Source of the DNA: Chlamydoabsidia padenii | Taxonomy: Eukaryota; Mucoromycota; Mucoromycetes; Mucorales; Cunninghamellaceae | Assembly (NCBI GenBank): GCA_025330725.1 | Contig: JAIWND010000067.1 | Span: 1 to 64,000 of the forward strand | Direction of reading: 5' to 3' | DNA: 64,000 bases | In this document: positions 32,588 through 45,820 of the stretch, piece after piece | Layout: every line of letters begins with the position of its first letter | Position numbering within the stretch: position 1 is the first letter of the stretch | The notes under the pieces: model-generated | What the model was told of the DNA's origin: nothing | What the model saw: only the letters and a program-made list of their open reading frames with translations | Databases searched by the model: none | Position numbers and translations under genes: made by a program

Positions 32588-33630
32588 CAGATGCGTGTGT
32601 CTATTACTGTATATATATAATTTTATGTCTAAGATGTATGGAGGAGTGACTAGTTGAAAGAAAAATCACAAGGAAACCGGTCGATGGATTTTTTTTTAAT
32701 AGTCTATGATATGGTTATTGTTGTTTCGAGCTGTTGTTGACGAGGGGGAAACGAAAAGAGAGAAAGAAAAAGGAGGCGAGGAAGGGGGAAGGGGGAAGGA
32801 GACGAAGAAAAAAGGACAAGTGAATGGAATGGGTGGAGGGAAAAGAGAAAAGGAATAAAGAAAGAAAGAAAAGAATAAAAAAGAGATTTGTAAAAGTAAA
32901 AAATAACGTGGACAAAAAAAAAAGTCATAACTCTTTCATTGCAACGTGCATATGGTTAAAAAAGGAACAAAAGAAAGCCGAGGAACGAATGAGCTTGTCA
33001 GCTGAGCAAAAAAATTAAAAAAAGGCGGGAAAAGAAAAAGCCCTGAACAATCATATTTGTGTAGCACAACATGTGAACACTATCTTTTTCTTTATAGTCT
33101 TGAGAAAAAAGAAAAACCATCATCGCTTACGGGTACGTGGGGTTCACTCCCTTAAACCCGTAAATCTTTTTGGGGAAACTGCTCCACTTCTCATTTTGAG
33201 GGTGATACGACTCAATCAACAACAATGATACTTAATTAATTATCACTCATTTAAAACAACCAATGTTAAGCCAAATTTACTTTTGATTAAAATTGTCGAT
33301 CGATATAAATGTCATGATTATTGTCACACTTTCCCTTATACTTTAAAAGACCAAAATAATCCAGTTTCAAATGTCAATGTCTGAAAGGACCCTGACGTCT
33401 TTCTCCCCTCCCCTCTCCTTCTTTCTTTCACGCACCTCACCAGATAATTCAAACATAGTAAAAATATGTGATGATTGTAATTGTCATTTCCTTTGTTATT
33501 GCCTTTGCTATGGCCAACTCATACATATGTATTTATATGACTTCAACATCGTGATATGGCAAGAATGAATATGATTTAATCGAGAAAAAAAAAAGTGGAA
33601 AGGAAAACTATTCAAAATCTTACATTGCCC
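32588..33630. other. Intergenic, purine/pyrimidine-skewed
   Basis: 32740-32900 is strongly purine-rich on plus (GA/AGGA tracts), the 5' flank of the coiled-coil gene. The rest is AT-rich. A short frame from 33371 has no supporting features. No known element is seen. Confidence 0.45.
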
Positions 33631-34869
33631 TTAAATTTGAGGGACAAGCAGGTCTAACAATGCATTCCTACGAGCGTGTTGGGTGTGGCGGGCATTGTTT
33701 ACCCCTTCTTCAAAATCATTAATAGTACCAGTCGGCAATAGGCGGGGTGTTTCAAATTCATCATCAAGCAAAATATCATGCAAAACACAACATGCACGGA
33801 TATACATACTGACGTATGCAGCGTCTGATCCACTCGAAATCCGAATCCGCATGGCTTTCAGACTTTGAAACTTACCTTTCAGGGCACCATTACAGTGCTC
33901 GATTTTAACCCGGACCTTACTATGTAGCATGTTGAATTTCGAATGCCTTTGATCCATCTGATTCCCAGGTAGTGTCTTAAAGGCAGGGACAACCGACGGG
34001 GAAGAGGTGTATGCCGAATCAGCCAAAATCTACTCGTGATTCCTGAAGTACCTTTCTTTTTCTATATGCAGAGGGCTTTAGCTATAAACGCTATTGTCAT
34101 GCGAACACCCAGGCCAACCAGTGAATACATACCTGATTTTAGGCATGTCATCACAGACCAACATGGCGGACACACCATAACCGCCTTTATGTGAGTAGTA
34201 TTCTTCACCGAAATGAGATGGGCGGTTGTCCAGCCCGACCAGCGACCCATCCACAAACCCAACGTAAGAGGGGGAACCGTAATCATTATAAATTCGCCGG
34301 GAATTATTGTCATTTTCTTCATTACCAGGCCAGTAAACGTACTCACGTTCTTTTGCAAGGATTGCCTTGACGACGTTCCACGTAAAATTGTCAACCGATC
34401 CTCCTATCAATAAAAATAAGAAGAAAAAAAAAAGGGAAAAAGTTGACATAAAAAAAAAAGCGTACCTGAAATTCCAAAATAATCAGCAATAAGACCGACC
34501 GAAGCGATGAAAGTCGACCAAAAACTGCAATTGTGCGGGATAGCTTTGGGTGGCACGGTCAAATACTTCATGATCCTTGAATGCGTCAACCATTTTCTGG
34601 AAACCATCCCAAGTCATCCTGATCTTTTGCTTGAAATGATGCTTTTTGTTTTCCAAAAAAAGATTAGGATAGCTGGGGATAACACTTCGAACAGCACCCC
34701 AAGTTCGTCGGCTCAGGTACCGGCTACTAGCGATGATCGCATACGCGACAGCAAAATCATCCAAATCTTTTCTCGATTGAGCATCTTTACCATCCAATAA
34801 CATTAAAAACATCAAAATGATTTCGATGGTTTGCAATAGTTGCTGGCGATAAGTCTGTCCGGTTGTCAT
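33631..34869 (-). pseudogene. HARBI1-like DDE nuclease, decayed
   Basis: The N-terminal region (34466-34869) is followed by the DDE_4 nuclease core: GFVDGSLVGLDNRPS (first Asp), YYSHKGGYGVSAMLVCDDMP, GWPGCSHDNSVY (second Asp), and SKVRVKIEHCNGALKGKFQS (Glu). A one-base shift near 34505 moves the frame between LVDFHRFG and VGLIADYFGIS. A TAG (about 34031) interrupts just before ILADSAYTSSP. These breaks mark it as non-functional. Confidence 0.8.
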
Positions 34870-35154
34870 TTAGCAAGAGAAAGTAAAGAGGTAAAAGGCA
34901 GTAAAGAGATAAAAGGCAGTAAACAGGTAAAGAGGTACAAGTACGCTTTCGTGATGAAGGTACAATGACGCCGAAGACCACATTAAACTCAGCCCAGTCA
35001 TGAAAAAATTTATGAGCCCCCGACCCTGCACATTTTTTTTTCACATTCACATTTTTTCTCATAAAACGGTTCTCGAATTTTATTGGCTAAAATTTTTGTG
35101 AAAATATTTGTGAAAAAAAAAAAAGTGAGACTTTGAACTCCCCTAATGTAGTAA
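33631..35154 (-). mobile_element. PIF/Harbinger-type DNA transposon remnant
   Basis: Contains a decayed HARBI1-like nuclease gene and ends on the right in GTGAGACTTTGAACTCCCCT (35135-35154), part of a block of about 90 bases also present alone at 16478-16561. The matching left inverted repeat was not found, so that side is truncated or eroded; the left coordinate given is the transposase stop. Confidence 0.65.
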
Positions 35155-35779
35155 ATGCAATGAGACTAAGTTATGGGTCTTTATTAGAAAGAAAAGAGGA
35201 TTTATATATTTCTAAGAGAAAGAGTCTATGACGTTAGTGATGTATTTTATTACTGAATATGCGTTGTATGGTATGGTGTAATTTTAGTCAAGGTATAACA
35301 TCCATTAGTTCATTATTTATTTAGTCTGATCTTTTAGGTGGTACGACTGACTTCACTTGTCATCATGCAATCTTTGGTCGAAGTCAAGAGGGATTTAAAA
35401 GTATTATATTAAAGTTTCGATGTCATGCAAACATCATTGTTATGCTTTACCCTTTACTGATCCTAAATGAGACTTTTTATTGAAGACTATAATCTCGTGA
35501 TACGACAATGAGTTAAAGAAACAGTATGAGCCAGGTACCCAATGATGAAATACTTACGCTAGATTTTGTTTCAATATACCAATCTTTTTAATTTTTACAT
35601 CTAACATCTTGAACACATTTTTGTATGTTTTAATTTTGAAGCATATTCGCCTGTTCAGATTTTCAGAGCATTACAAAAGAGAAAAAAATTATTGCTTAAA
35701 AAGTTTTCCCCCTTTTTGGTAAGGGACTGTAGTACAGTACGGTACTGTATTATGCTAATTGTTGTGATACATACGCGAC
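35155..35779. other. Intergenic 3' flank of the MAP3K gene
   Basis: AT-rich. TACAGTAC and GGTACTGTA form an inverted repeat near 35733-35750, about 30 bases past the kinase stop. No gene is seen. Confidence 0.45.
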
Positions 35780-36929
35780 TCAATCTTGTGAGCCATCCAA
35801 AAGTTCTTCAGGTTGAGGTTCCGAGTCATTGGCAGTAGTAGTCAAAGAGGTAGGTGACTTGAATTCTATATTTTTCAGTATACTTTCGTCTTTAGGTGAA
35901 GTACGGTCAAACGATTTGATGGAACTCACTGATTTTGACATGGTATCAATGGTAAACGGACTATTTGATTTGGATAGCGATGATGTTAATTCTGGTGTTG
36001 AATTTGATGCTAAATTTGACGATATTGTTGACGCTGAGGCTAATGTTGACGTTGGTTGTTGCCACGGCGTTTGGTCTAATGAGCTCAGTACACTGGAAGA
36101 TGGACCAGTTGTTGGACTTTCATTTACCAATTCCTTGTTTTCATGATCAAGAGATAGTAGTGGCTCGTCGTTATAGCTCTCCAAATACTTCGCAACCCAA
36201 GGATGGGATAATAATTCTGCAGCACTAGGTCGATGGACAGGATTCCGAGTGAAGCATTTTTTCAAAAAATCAATCCCTGCTTCAGACAATTGAGATGCGT
36301 CGGGTAAGGGAGGGTGCCCTGTTACCACATGATACATAACAGACCATTCATTTTCCAAGGTACTCCAAGGTCGCCGACCTGTCGCCATTTGTACAATACA
36401 ACAGCCCAAGGACCATATGTCCATCGATCCTTTACGTCCTGTATCACCTCCAGTAATTACTTCAGGTGCCTATGGATTTAAGTAAAAATTTAAAACGAGA
36501 TGTCCATCTGTTTATAGCACCCCCCTTTTTTTACCATATACATAGGAGTACCAGCTAAACTATTGACATTCATATGTACACTTGTCCGACCCATTGTTTT
36601 TTGTCCCTTGGCTAATATTTTGGCAGCACCAAAATCTGATAATTTTAATTGCCCTTGATAATCAATGAGAATATCTTTCAGAAAAATTGGGAAGGGGTTA
36701 GTTGAAGTTTCCGATGTGTTTGTATCATAATGGGAACTTACTATCTGGCTTAATATCACGATGAACAATATTGTTGCCATGTAAATAGACTAACCCACTT
36801 AAAAGCTGGTAGGTGTAATCCACAATGTATAGTTCGTCTTCTATTCGTCCACCATGTTCCAAGTATGTACCCAGACTGCCGTTTTCACAGTATTCCATAA
36901 AAATAAACACTTTATCCCGATGAACTTCC

Positions 36930-36976
<47 letters not shown>

Positions 36977-39900
36977 GTGTGAATCAATAGTTGCATTCTC
37001 TGTCTCCCCTCCCCCTTTTCTTTTATTACCATTCCATAATATTGCACAATGTTACGATGGTGTAACATTTCCATCACTTGCATTTCTTCTTTTATAGCTT
37101 TGTGGAGCGCGGATAAAGAGCTAGAATCAGGGAAACGAATTTCTTTAACAGCCATGACTGAAGAGGTATCCAGGTTGATGGCCAGATAAACTGATCCATA
37201 TGTTCCTGCACCAATGAATCGACCTTGTTGCCAACGAAATGAGATATTCGACGAGGAAGGGGCTAAGAAGACTAGCGATTGATCCTCTGGTTTTTGATCA
37301 TCCAGAGTCTTACCAACAACTCGACGAGACTGTTCATCCTCGTTACGTTGTTTTTCTAGTTCCGTGATCTTCCGCATCCATTCATCCCGAATATAAGTAA
37401 CCCCTAGAGAAGTGCCAGAAGAAACTGTATCAGATGTGGCATCGAACGTCGAGCTAGTGGTAATAGGATCTTGTTTATTATCGTTATTGTTATTATCAGT
37501 GCTGCTGTTGTCTTGGACAGTTTTGTTGGAAGTCATGTATGAGTTGCGTTTGGCGGTGATGCCACGTTGTCGTTGTTGTTCTTCTTTGAGCTGCAATTCA
37601 TGCGACCATTGAGTGCCCAAGACATCGAAATGAGAAATTAAAAGAGCTATACAACGTGCTACCTTACTTTGTAGCGTGCTGAACTCGTTTTCGTTTAATG
37701 CAAGAATGTTCATACCACGTGTCATCAGATGCCCAAATTCCAATGCAGCAACAGCCCATCGAAAAGTTTTACGGTCTGTAGGGTTGCAATCATCCGTGAT
37801 AAAACAAATCCAATCAATTGCCAGACGTACTAGCTTCAGATCAAGTTGCAGTCGTACAGCCAGTTCCAGAAAACGAGCAGCCCGGATACCAAAATCGCTA
37901 GCGAAACTGAAGCACTCTTCAACGAGTTCTTGACACCCGAGATTTAGTGTCTGTTCGTGAATAGTACTAACACTGCTGATAGTTGAATCTGCTAGTTTGA
38001 AAACAGTCATTTTGATCTTGTAGAGTTCCTTGTTGATTTTTGGGATGTGGGCGCGATGCTCTTGAATTAATTCAATACCAGAGGTGATCGCTGTTGGGGT
38101 TGTCGCTATTGGCATTTTTCCTACTCCTTCAGTGTTCTCGATGTCACCGTCACCGTCACCGTCACCATCACCGTTACCGTTACCGTTACCACCATTGCCA
38201 CCACTACCACTACCTGTTGTAGTAGTTTGAACCAGAGAATTCCAAAAAGTTGTTCGCGCTGCAGCCAAATGCCGAGCATCCCCTGTCACCAGTCGCATGC
38301 GCTTTGGTTTCAAACCCAAGTGAATAAACGGGATCTCAATTTCTACGACCTCACCTGTCCATAAAACATTCTGCCACGGAGATAGAATCAATATGTAGTC
38401 GTCTGGTTGTCCATTAGCAGAACCAGGTGTACTTGGTGTGCTAACGGTGTTTCGATCATCTGCAAAACAGGCACGGACTAGGCTTTTGATTTTATCGTCT
38501 CTCCCATACAGGGTACGCGAGGCCACAACATATATCCGTTCGTCTTCAAAACTGCCAGTATAAACAAGGAAATGACCTGACAGAACGAGTTGGTTGATAA
38601 TTGTCTCCACATAGGTTTGGTCTAAAACATATTCGGCCGCATTTTCGAATTGACCCATAAAATATCTAAAAGGCGACACGATTTAAGTAAATTTTGTTTT
38701 CGATTTTATCTGGGTGGGGAGGGGAAGGGGGTTTACCTTGCAAATTGAAGAAGTTTACGTGCACGCATTCGCATGGTATGGAGAAGTTTGGTGTATTTGA
38801 CTTCAATACCTCCCACCACGGCCTCAGAAGGCACTTTAAGACTTGCAATATAATCTCGCATCACATCACCCAATAGGCGATTGGTTAAAGAGCTACAATG
38901 TTGAGTTGGTAAAAAGTCAACAAAACTTTCTCATCAAATTAAATATGATCTCTTTCTCTTACCAAAATTGTTCAGCACATTCCCAGTCCGCTTTGTCAAC
39001 AGCCTGACAAACAGTATTTTTCAAAAAATCCCATTCCCGTTCCATGACTTCACACTCTCTAAGATTGTTTTCTTGCTCCAGGCTAAGTTTCCAAGAGATT
39101 AACTTGAAGTAAAAGCGAACACTTTCCATAAGCACAAGGTCATAGTCAGGTTCCATAAACAAATGGTGACGGGGTTGCCATCCCAGAATCGGCTGAGCAA
39201 GTTCTTCATACTGATACTTGACGCGGCAGGCCAGGGAAAGAAGCCCACGATAATCCTCCATCATTGCATCCACCATCTGCTTTGGTGGTTCACTCATCCG
39301 ATCCTTATATTCAAGCCTTAATTTGAGTGCCTCAACAACCAAAGAAGTCGGAAAATTGGCTAGTCGACTGAGTTGATCAGTAAATGGCGGAAGACCCATT
39401 TCTTTGAAAAGGCGGCTGTTCGCTACCATCGTCTGCTTGGCTTTCATTAAGAGCGAGTTTAACGCTGAGAGAGTTCGTTTGTCGAATGTGTCTTGTAGTG
39501 CCTGCTCCTTCAGTAACCGTTCGACAAAAGATGGGTTGGTTCGTTGCACATGAAGAAACCCATTACTATGATCATCATTATCCAGTTTCATGAGGAGTGT
39601 ATCCTGCTGAGTGTGAGCAGTGGTGGTGGTGCATGTTGCCGATGCTGGAGTACGAGCGATTTGTAAATCATCAGAGCCAGTCCAGTCCCGTAAAATTTTG
39701 TACTGCATTTGCAGGCTCCGTGTGATGGTGCACCAGGAATTTAAAGCGTCTAGACGAGTTTGAAAGGCGAGCGATCCATACTGAGGGTTGGCGGTAGTCA
39801 TTTCTGCTCGAGTAGTGTATAACGATTCAATGCGATCGATATTTTTAGTACATTGGCTACTTGATTCAGGGCACTAGGTCGATCGGATGTCAAAGATGTA

Positions 39901-40502
39901 TTGTTCCCTCCACTTTCTTGAACTTTAAAATCCAAGACCATGCTTAAAACATTATCAATATCTTTGCGGCCTTCTTCTAAATAACGCTGCTCTTGTGTGA
40001 TGGTGCGACCACGGAGTAACGCTCGCAAAGACAACCAAATTTCCTGCGTCAAGTTTTGAGGGTGGAACCGATCATTATTTGACAAACGCTTCTTTTCCGA
40101 TTTGATTACTTCACCCATCAAGACAGACTGAAGCATCTGTTGCCATTCCAGACGTTCATGGGTAATTTCGGGTGCCGACAAAGATTGGTGACGAGAATAC
40201 AACAGGTTAAACGCAGTTTCATCACCTTCTTCATCATTTTCATCAACATCATCATCATAATAGTCACTGTATCCACCATCATCATCTTCTTGGTCAAAAT
40301 GATATTGTGGAGTCGGAGGCGACGGCGTGTTCAGTGAATTTGGAGGAGGAAAGGTCCAGTGACCGTTTAGATTACTTTCCTTGTCGAACCCCAAGTTAGC
40401 TGATTGGGAAGGTGCTGTTTGTATTTGTGGTGGGGTTAAAACGGATGAGTTGTCAAGAGTGTCATCGGGTGAAGATGACCAACGTACTTGTCGCTCAGTC
40501 AT
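35780..40502 (-). CDS. MAP kinase kinase kinase of the Ssk2/Wis4 class
   Basis: Six exons (38963-40502, 38737-38892, 37030-38665, 36742-36928, 36535-36674, 35780-36469), about 1449 residues if one base is restored in exon 1. The long N-terminal region has the Ssk2-type MTTANPQYGSLAFQTRLD block. The C-terminal kinase has GAGTYGSV (about residue 1051), AVKEI (catalytic Lys), HRDIKPDN (about 1167), SDFGAAK, APE and MDIWSLGCC. In fungi this class relays osmotic and other stress to the Hog1/Sty1 MAPK through an MEK. Within exon 1 the frame shifts at an A-run near 39840 (NQVANVLK to IDRIESLYTTRAEM), with good family similarity on both sides. Read literally, the protein would end early. An upstream in-frame Met exists. 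Confidence 0.88.
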
Positions 40503-40586
40503 TTTTGTTGAATTAGAAAGTGCATGCGTGCAAAAATTCGCAAGACGCACCCAGTTGCTTGTCTGTCGGATAAAGAATTACTTCAG

Positions 40587-40640
40587 CCAATCAAAACGTA
40601 TTTTTTGTAGATTTTTTATTTTACTTTTGCATAAGCCAAT
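40587..40640 (-). promoter_or_regulatory. Two CCAAT boxes upstream of the MAP3K gene
   Basis: AGCCAATCAAA occurs twice on plus (CCAAT at 40587-40591 and 40636-40640), 85 and 134 bases upstream of the ATG at 40502. Reverse-oriented CCAAT boxes are common HAP/NF-Y sites; this is inference from the motif alone. Confidence 0.4.
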
Positions 40641-40776
40641 CAAATTGCAGTAAATACCTCGCTAAACTGTGTCCTCGCACTTTAAGGGCCGACAAAGCCA
40701 CCGCCCTGAAAAGGGCCTTCTTATTACAAAAATGCTTTGAATCAAATCTTATTAAATAATTGAGAAATACGCAGTA

Positions 40777-41600
40777 ATGTGGATTGCAGGAAAGTTGTAT
40801 CAATCAAAGCAAGCTATCGAGAATGAGGGGGCGTCTGTCAAAAGAAGAAGAATTGTTTCGCACTCTTGGTATAAGACCTTTTTTTTGCATCGTAGCGATG
40901 ACAAAGAATCATCCAAAGCTTTAGTTAGCGAAAATCTACCAGGACCACCAGACCTCTTCAAGAGGCATCAAAGAAAATTGGCTGTCCTGCTAGTATGAAA
41001 ATTACCTGCTTTGAGAATGATCCCAACACTCGTCTTTACTATTCAAAAGCAACATAATCATGAGATAGGGACCAAGGAAAAATCTTCAATCACCAATGAA
41101 ACGGAAAACAATTGATTCAACTACCTTGTCTGTAAAGAAACGAAAACGATTTTCTTTCAGGTAGAGAACTTAGAATGCTAATCACAACAACATTTGTGCG
41201 TTTAGAGGATAATGTGAATACTCCTCCTAAAGTTGACTCCACACCTATCATTTATTGCGAGTACCAAGATAGGATCTCCACGGAACTTTGTGAACTGACA
41301 CCGGCACACAACACGGAGGGTACCTTGACCTTCAGATTCGAACCCTCCAAATGGTATCACCAACAACAGCAACTTGCGATAGACAAGAGTACAATATTTG
41401 CATAAAAAATAAAAATAGAATAAAATAAAATAAAAAAGACCAAGGAAGATTTCAGCTTTTTGCCAGTATCAAAAACCACAAAGAATTTTATTATTCAAAA
41501 GCTTACTGAAGGATATGAGTGTAGAGACGTTCGTGGGTCTATTCAACGTCAACCGAACAGTTACATTCAAGACCACCTCAATTTTTTTTTTTTTTTTTTG
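40777..41600 (+). pseudogene. Eroded MULE/FAR1-type DNA-binding remnant
   Basis: Frames that must be joined read VSHSWYKTFFLHRSDDKESS, then SKKIGCPASMKITCFENDP, then NHEIGTKEKS, the same FAR1-type cysteine/histidine arrangement as in MULE B (ASKGVGCPAQITKK). At about 41520-41578, CRDVRGSIQRQPNSYIQDHL continues the theme. At least two frame breaks are present and no catalytic motifs remain. No inverted repeats were found. The rest of 41600-42233 holds nothing I can assign. Confidence 0.5.
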
Positions 41601-42233
41601 TAAAAGTGGTGACTTCATTGAAATATAAAATTATCATAAATCCATCTCCAGGAACTATATTTTTTTTCTTCTTCGGTCTGCAGAGTGGAATACATGATCT
41701 TAGATGTGTCGGATGGCTCGGATGAGACGCCCTTTCTGGAGTTCTTGAGATTTTGAGCATCATTTGTCTTCACCATGTTCTGTAGTGTTCTTGATAAAGA
41801 CGGAAATCCGTATCAAACTGGAATCATGCCCAACCAGTTGATATCTAATAATGGATAGGTCACACAAGTCATCATGCAACATTACAGCAAATTGGACGGT
41901 ACAGACAACATCTCCACATGTTTCGATCAAACCATTTTTCTGCCTTCAGGGCGTAAATCTTTCGAACAATGAAACAAACTCAACGACAGCAACTTCTCCT
42001 TATCGTGGACGTCAATGAAGCTTGGGCATCGAATGAGTGCGCGACTTGTAAGACAATAATAATGGATAGTATTTATTTCAATTAAAAAAGAACATCAAAA
42101 TCGTCTGCTGGGAAGACGCCTTTTTTCTTTGTTATAAATGTTGGACTTTTAAAGGCTGTAATTCCTGGCCGCAAAGTCCATTCCATTATCATCACTAAAT
42201 TATTGATATGGTATATACAGAAGAAGGGCGGAT

Positions 42234-44984
42234 TTAAACCATTCGCAAACATTGTTTTTTGTTGCTGTAGAGATCACCGAGGACTCGAGAACTTTGTTTC
42301 TTGGGCACAGCGGAGGGAGAGGCGGCAGTTGAAGTTACCTTGCGTTGATTGTTTTTATTTACATGGTAGATATATTCATTCGTCCTGGCACACACAAATT
42401 GGACAAAAGAAGCAGTAAAAAACCAAGGAAGTGATGATAGGTGTGATCGTTGCTCGAGTAATGGCGGTGAAGATGATGAAGATGATGGGAGGTATAATGA
42501 CAGGTATTGATAGAGAGGTTCAGAGTCGACATGGCGTTCTTTGAATAGGTAACGAACAAAGACACAGAGTAAGTGGATACTTTCAGGTAATTTATGCACT
42601 CGTTGTTTGTTTTCTTTTTGTTGATCAAAGATCATCGATCGAGTAGAGACAATCTTGGTTGCGATTCGAGCTGCTAGGATATCCAAAGCCAACTTGCTCG
42701 ATGGGTTTGTGTATAGGTCACCTATAAATTGCCGCTTACCGAATGTCATGTTATAGTTAAACTGCATTTCATGAATCACATGATCAGCTATGTCGTTTGG
42801 ATGACTACGCAAAAGGGTGAGCGCCATTTTGCTCACATTATGATAGTTTGGTTCATCGTGGTCCAAAAGTATTTTGAAATCTTGTTTAGCTTTGTCGCCA
42901 CTACCTTGTGATGTATTCCGATTTTTCGACGAGCAATCATTGCGCCATGAGAGGTAGCTCTGATATCGTTCGCCAACAGTTAACGCCGACATCATACAGT
43001 CATAGACATCTATGGAGGGATTACGAGGTAGAGCTTGCAGCACGAATCGAGTCAGCATTTGCAAAAGTAAGGCCCGGTCATTGTTGTCTTGAGTTGAGAG
43101 AAGTGTAGAGTGTAATAAAACAATAAATTTGTTTACAGAGATTGCTGCCTTATTGACTGTTTTGCAGTCCAATATGCTGAAACAAGGCATGAGGCAATCG
43201 TTAAGTAGTTGTATTTTAGTCGAATTGGTGCAATTCCCTGAAGGCATCTTCCATATGTCATAGATGTATTTCTGGCTAAAGATATCATATAGACTGTAGG
43301 GAGCATGATCTGCCATCATCGACTTGCTGTTATTCCCCCCACTTTGAACAGTGCTAAACGTGCTGGCACTAGTACTATTGTTTTCATGGCCAGTGTCAGT
43401 GTCAGTGTCCGATTCCGATTCCGAGTCAAAATAGAATCCAATACGTCGACTACCGTCACCAAGCAGTGTTTTGTTGGACTTTTTCGATTGTTGCTGTTGC
43501 TGTATGACTGTTGATGAAAGTAAGACAGGGATATCAATTTTCTCAAGCCAAGTGTCCATCAACGAGTCCACCATGCAATGCACATTTGAATAGAAGGATT
43601 TGTCCACCACACGGCCATCTTTACAGTTGCGCAACAATGACAGTACATTGTGAAATTGACCCACAGAAAAGAGCGCTCCTACAAACTGGTACCAAGAACT
43701 TTTGATGTTAAAGTCGATATACTGTACCAAATGGCGCATCAACACCATATCTTCCTTGATCAGAAGTGCACTGACATAATATAAAGTGTGTAGCAATGTT
43801 TCTTTGTATGTGTCGTCGACGCTTTTGTTGTAAACTTGGTGAAACTTGTAACCAAGTAAATGACCCAATGTAACCTGAAAAGTTTGTTCTTGTTGGTCAG
43901 TATTATTTTGCAGAGATGGTAAGGGGATTATGAAATCGTGGCAACGTTTCATCAATTCAAGCCAAAAGGTATAATTGTGTTCAACTTCATTGATAAAAAG
44001 TTCGAGCATAATATTCACGATGTTTGTGTGATGACCTACAGTATATATGTCAGTTGAAAATTATTACTCTTTTCAATTTATGTTATTTACCAAGATAGGA
44101 ACGAAAAAGTTCTTCGAATTCGGGTAGTCTCTCCAAAGGGATGGTAGCATAGTCATGATCACTATTATCCATATCCATGGTAGCCAAAATGAAGTGCCAA
44201 GTAATTTCGGCAGTTCCAGAAGTTCCATCTTTGCTGTTATCAATATATATATATATATTGAATGCGTCAATAACGAATTACTAAAGAACGAGAGGAGAAG
44301 GAATTAACTAGCAACTTACAATAACGGAGAAAGATGCAAACGTTTAATTCGTCGATCAAACTTAGTTTGACAAGGAATGATAGCAAGAGTTTTCAAAGTA
44401 TTACTTGTAAAATATGAAACACAATCCAAATCGTCGACCAATCTATCGTTCTTTTGATATAAGAAAGCAAGAGTAAAAAATATATAGAAGTGAGATGATT
44501 AACGTTGAAGAGTAAGAATTTATCTTTTTCTTCTTCTTTTTTTACGCACAAGAATTGCTTGGATCATATCGATCAAACGTTCCGCTCTTGTTCGTCCTTC
44601 CAAAAGAGATCGTTCAGCTACAGGAACTACAGGATCGGAGTAGTGTTGGGCTTCTTGTTCCTTGAGTGCTTGTAGAAACCACAACTTGATTTGATATTGT
44701 CCAGTCGAAGTGTCGACATCATGATAGAGTGAATGGAAAAGAGTTACGAACGAGGCAACACTGCGGTAATTCATGTAAGTGTAAAATACTGCGCGTCTGA
44801 TCAGTAAAATGACGGGCACAAGTATATCATTTTCAAGGCATCTTTTGGCGGAAGATATTTCGTCGTTTACGGAAATGTATTTTTTTATATAAAGATCGAC
44901 TTTACAGGCTTCTTGGCGAATGGTGGCGACGCGTTTATTAAGAGGCTTTATATCGCCCATGGAAGAGGACCAATGATATAACAT
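42234..44984 (-). CDS. Large protein of unknown function, 836 residues
   Basis: Four exons (44550-44984, 44320-44450, 44091-44233, 42234-44035) join in frame. The protein looks like an all-helical scaffold (many amphipathic helices, LLxxxL patterns) with acidic low-complexity insertions (SESESDTDTDTG) and a serine run near the end. No membrane segment, enzyme motif or named domain is recognised. The first intron must start at GTGCGT to keep the frame; the nearby GTAAAA donor leads to a stop. ATG 44984 is used; an open frame extends about 20 codons upstream without a Met. It starts about 230 bases from the divergent secreted-protein gene, so the two may share a promoter region. Confidence 0.7.
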
Positions 44985-45215
44985 GCTGGGTTCAGTTGTC
45001 AAGGCAGTAACAACAAAATCAGAAAAACAAAAAACATTTGTTATTTATGATACACAGCCTGAAAAATTTGGCGTATCTACTTATTTTACTGGCATGTATG
45101 AATGTTTAGCCGCAATTCAAATGCCGTGGCTTCCCGAAAAAAAGTAAAATATCGAAGTGGTGGGCCTTTCCCTCTTCTATTACTTTTTCCTTTCTTTACA
45201 CTTCCACACTTTTCA

Positions 45216-45611
45216 ATGGTCTCTTTTACCGTCTTTACCTGTATTCTCACCATTTTGTTATTCGCCGGTCATACCCAAGCAGATGGCACTCAAGGCGGTC
45301 ATACCGGTGGTGTCCAAGGTACTCATCCTGTCGCTATCAAAATCTGCCAACACCAAGGTAAATGCGATTGGTCGCTAGCAGTTGAAAAAGGTGATTCTTT
45401 CACCCAGAAAAACACCAACTGTGATCATTGGACAACTCCCAAAGGTACTAATGGTGTTTACAAAATCAAGAACTTTGACGATTCGAATCCTTTGAGTGAA
45501 ATCGTCTTGGATGTGGCTAAATGTGATTATTACAAAATGGTTACCCGTGATAAATTTACCCATCCTACCAAGGGTACGAAATGCCATCTTTACACTGCAA
45601 AAATTTGTTAG
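45216..45611 (+). CDS. Small secreted Cys-containing protein, 131 residues
   Basis: Single exon. MVSFTVFTCILTILLFAGH is a signal peptide, with cleavage expected near TQA-DG. A Gly/Thr/His-rich stretch (GTQGGHTGGVQGTH) precedes a domain with six cysteines (IKICQ, GKCDW, TNCDHW, AKCDYY, TKCHLY, KIC at the C-terminus), enough for three disulfides. No family is recognised. It is divergent from the unknown 836-residue gene, with the pyrimidine-rich leader usual here before the ATG. An in-frame upstream ATG at 45102 is unlikely because it would bury the signal peptide. Confidence 0.7.
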   Translation: MVSFTVFTCILTILLFAGHTQADGTQGGHTGGVQGTHPVAIKICQHQGKCDWSLAVEKGDSFTQKNTNCDHWTTPKGTNGVYKIKNFDDSNPLSEIVLDVAKCDYYKMVTRDKFTHPTKGTKCHLYTAKIC

Positions 45612-45756
45612 AGAGATATATATCCCACCCTATTTTTTGGTATTTGAGAAAATAAAAAGCATGGACATTTCCTTTTTGAGGGGGTCAACCGTAATTTGAA
45701 TACCGACCAAAAATCCGTAGGTGTGTATCATAGATACACCTTTTACGAAAATAAAT

Positions 45757-45762
45757 GGCACA

Positions 45763-45820
<58 letters not shown>

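Noticed and set aside
39830..39850. Programmed -1 ribosomal frameshift in the MAP3K
   Set aside because: The sequence CTAAAAATA lacks a proper X XXY YYZ slippery heptamer (the P-site codon would not re-pair), and this gene family is not known to use frameshifting. A missing base is simpler.
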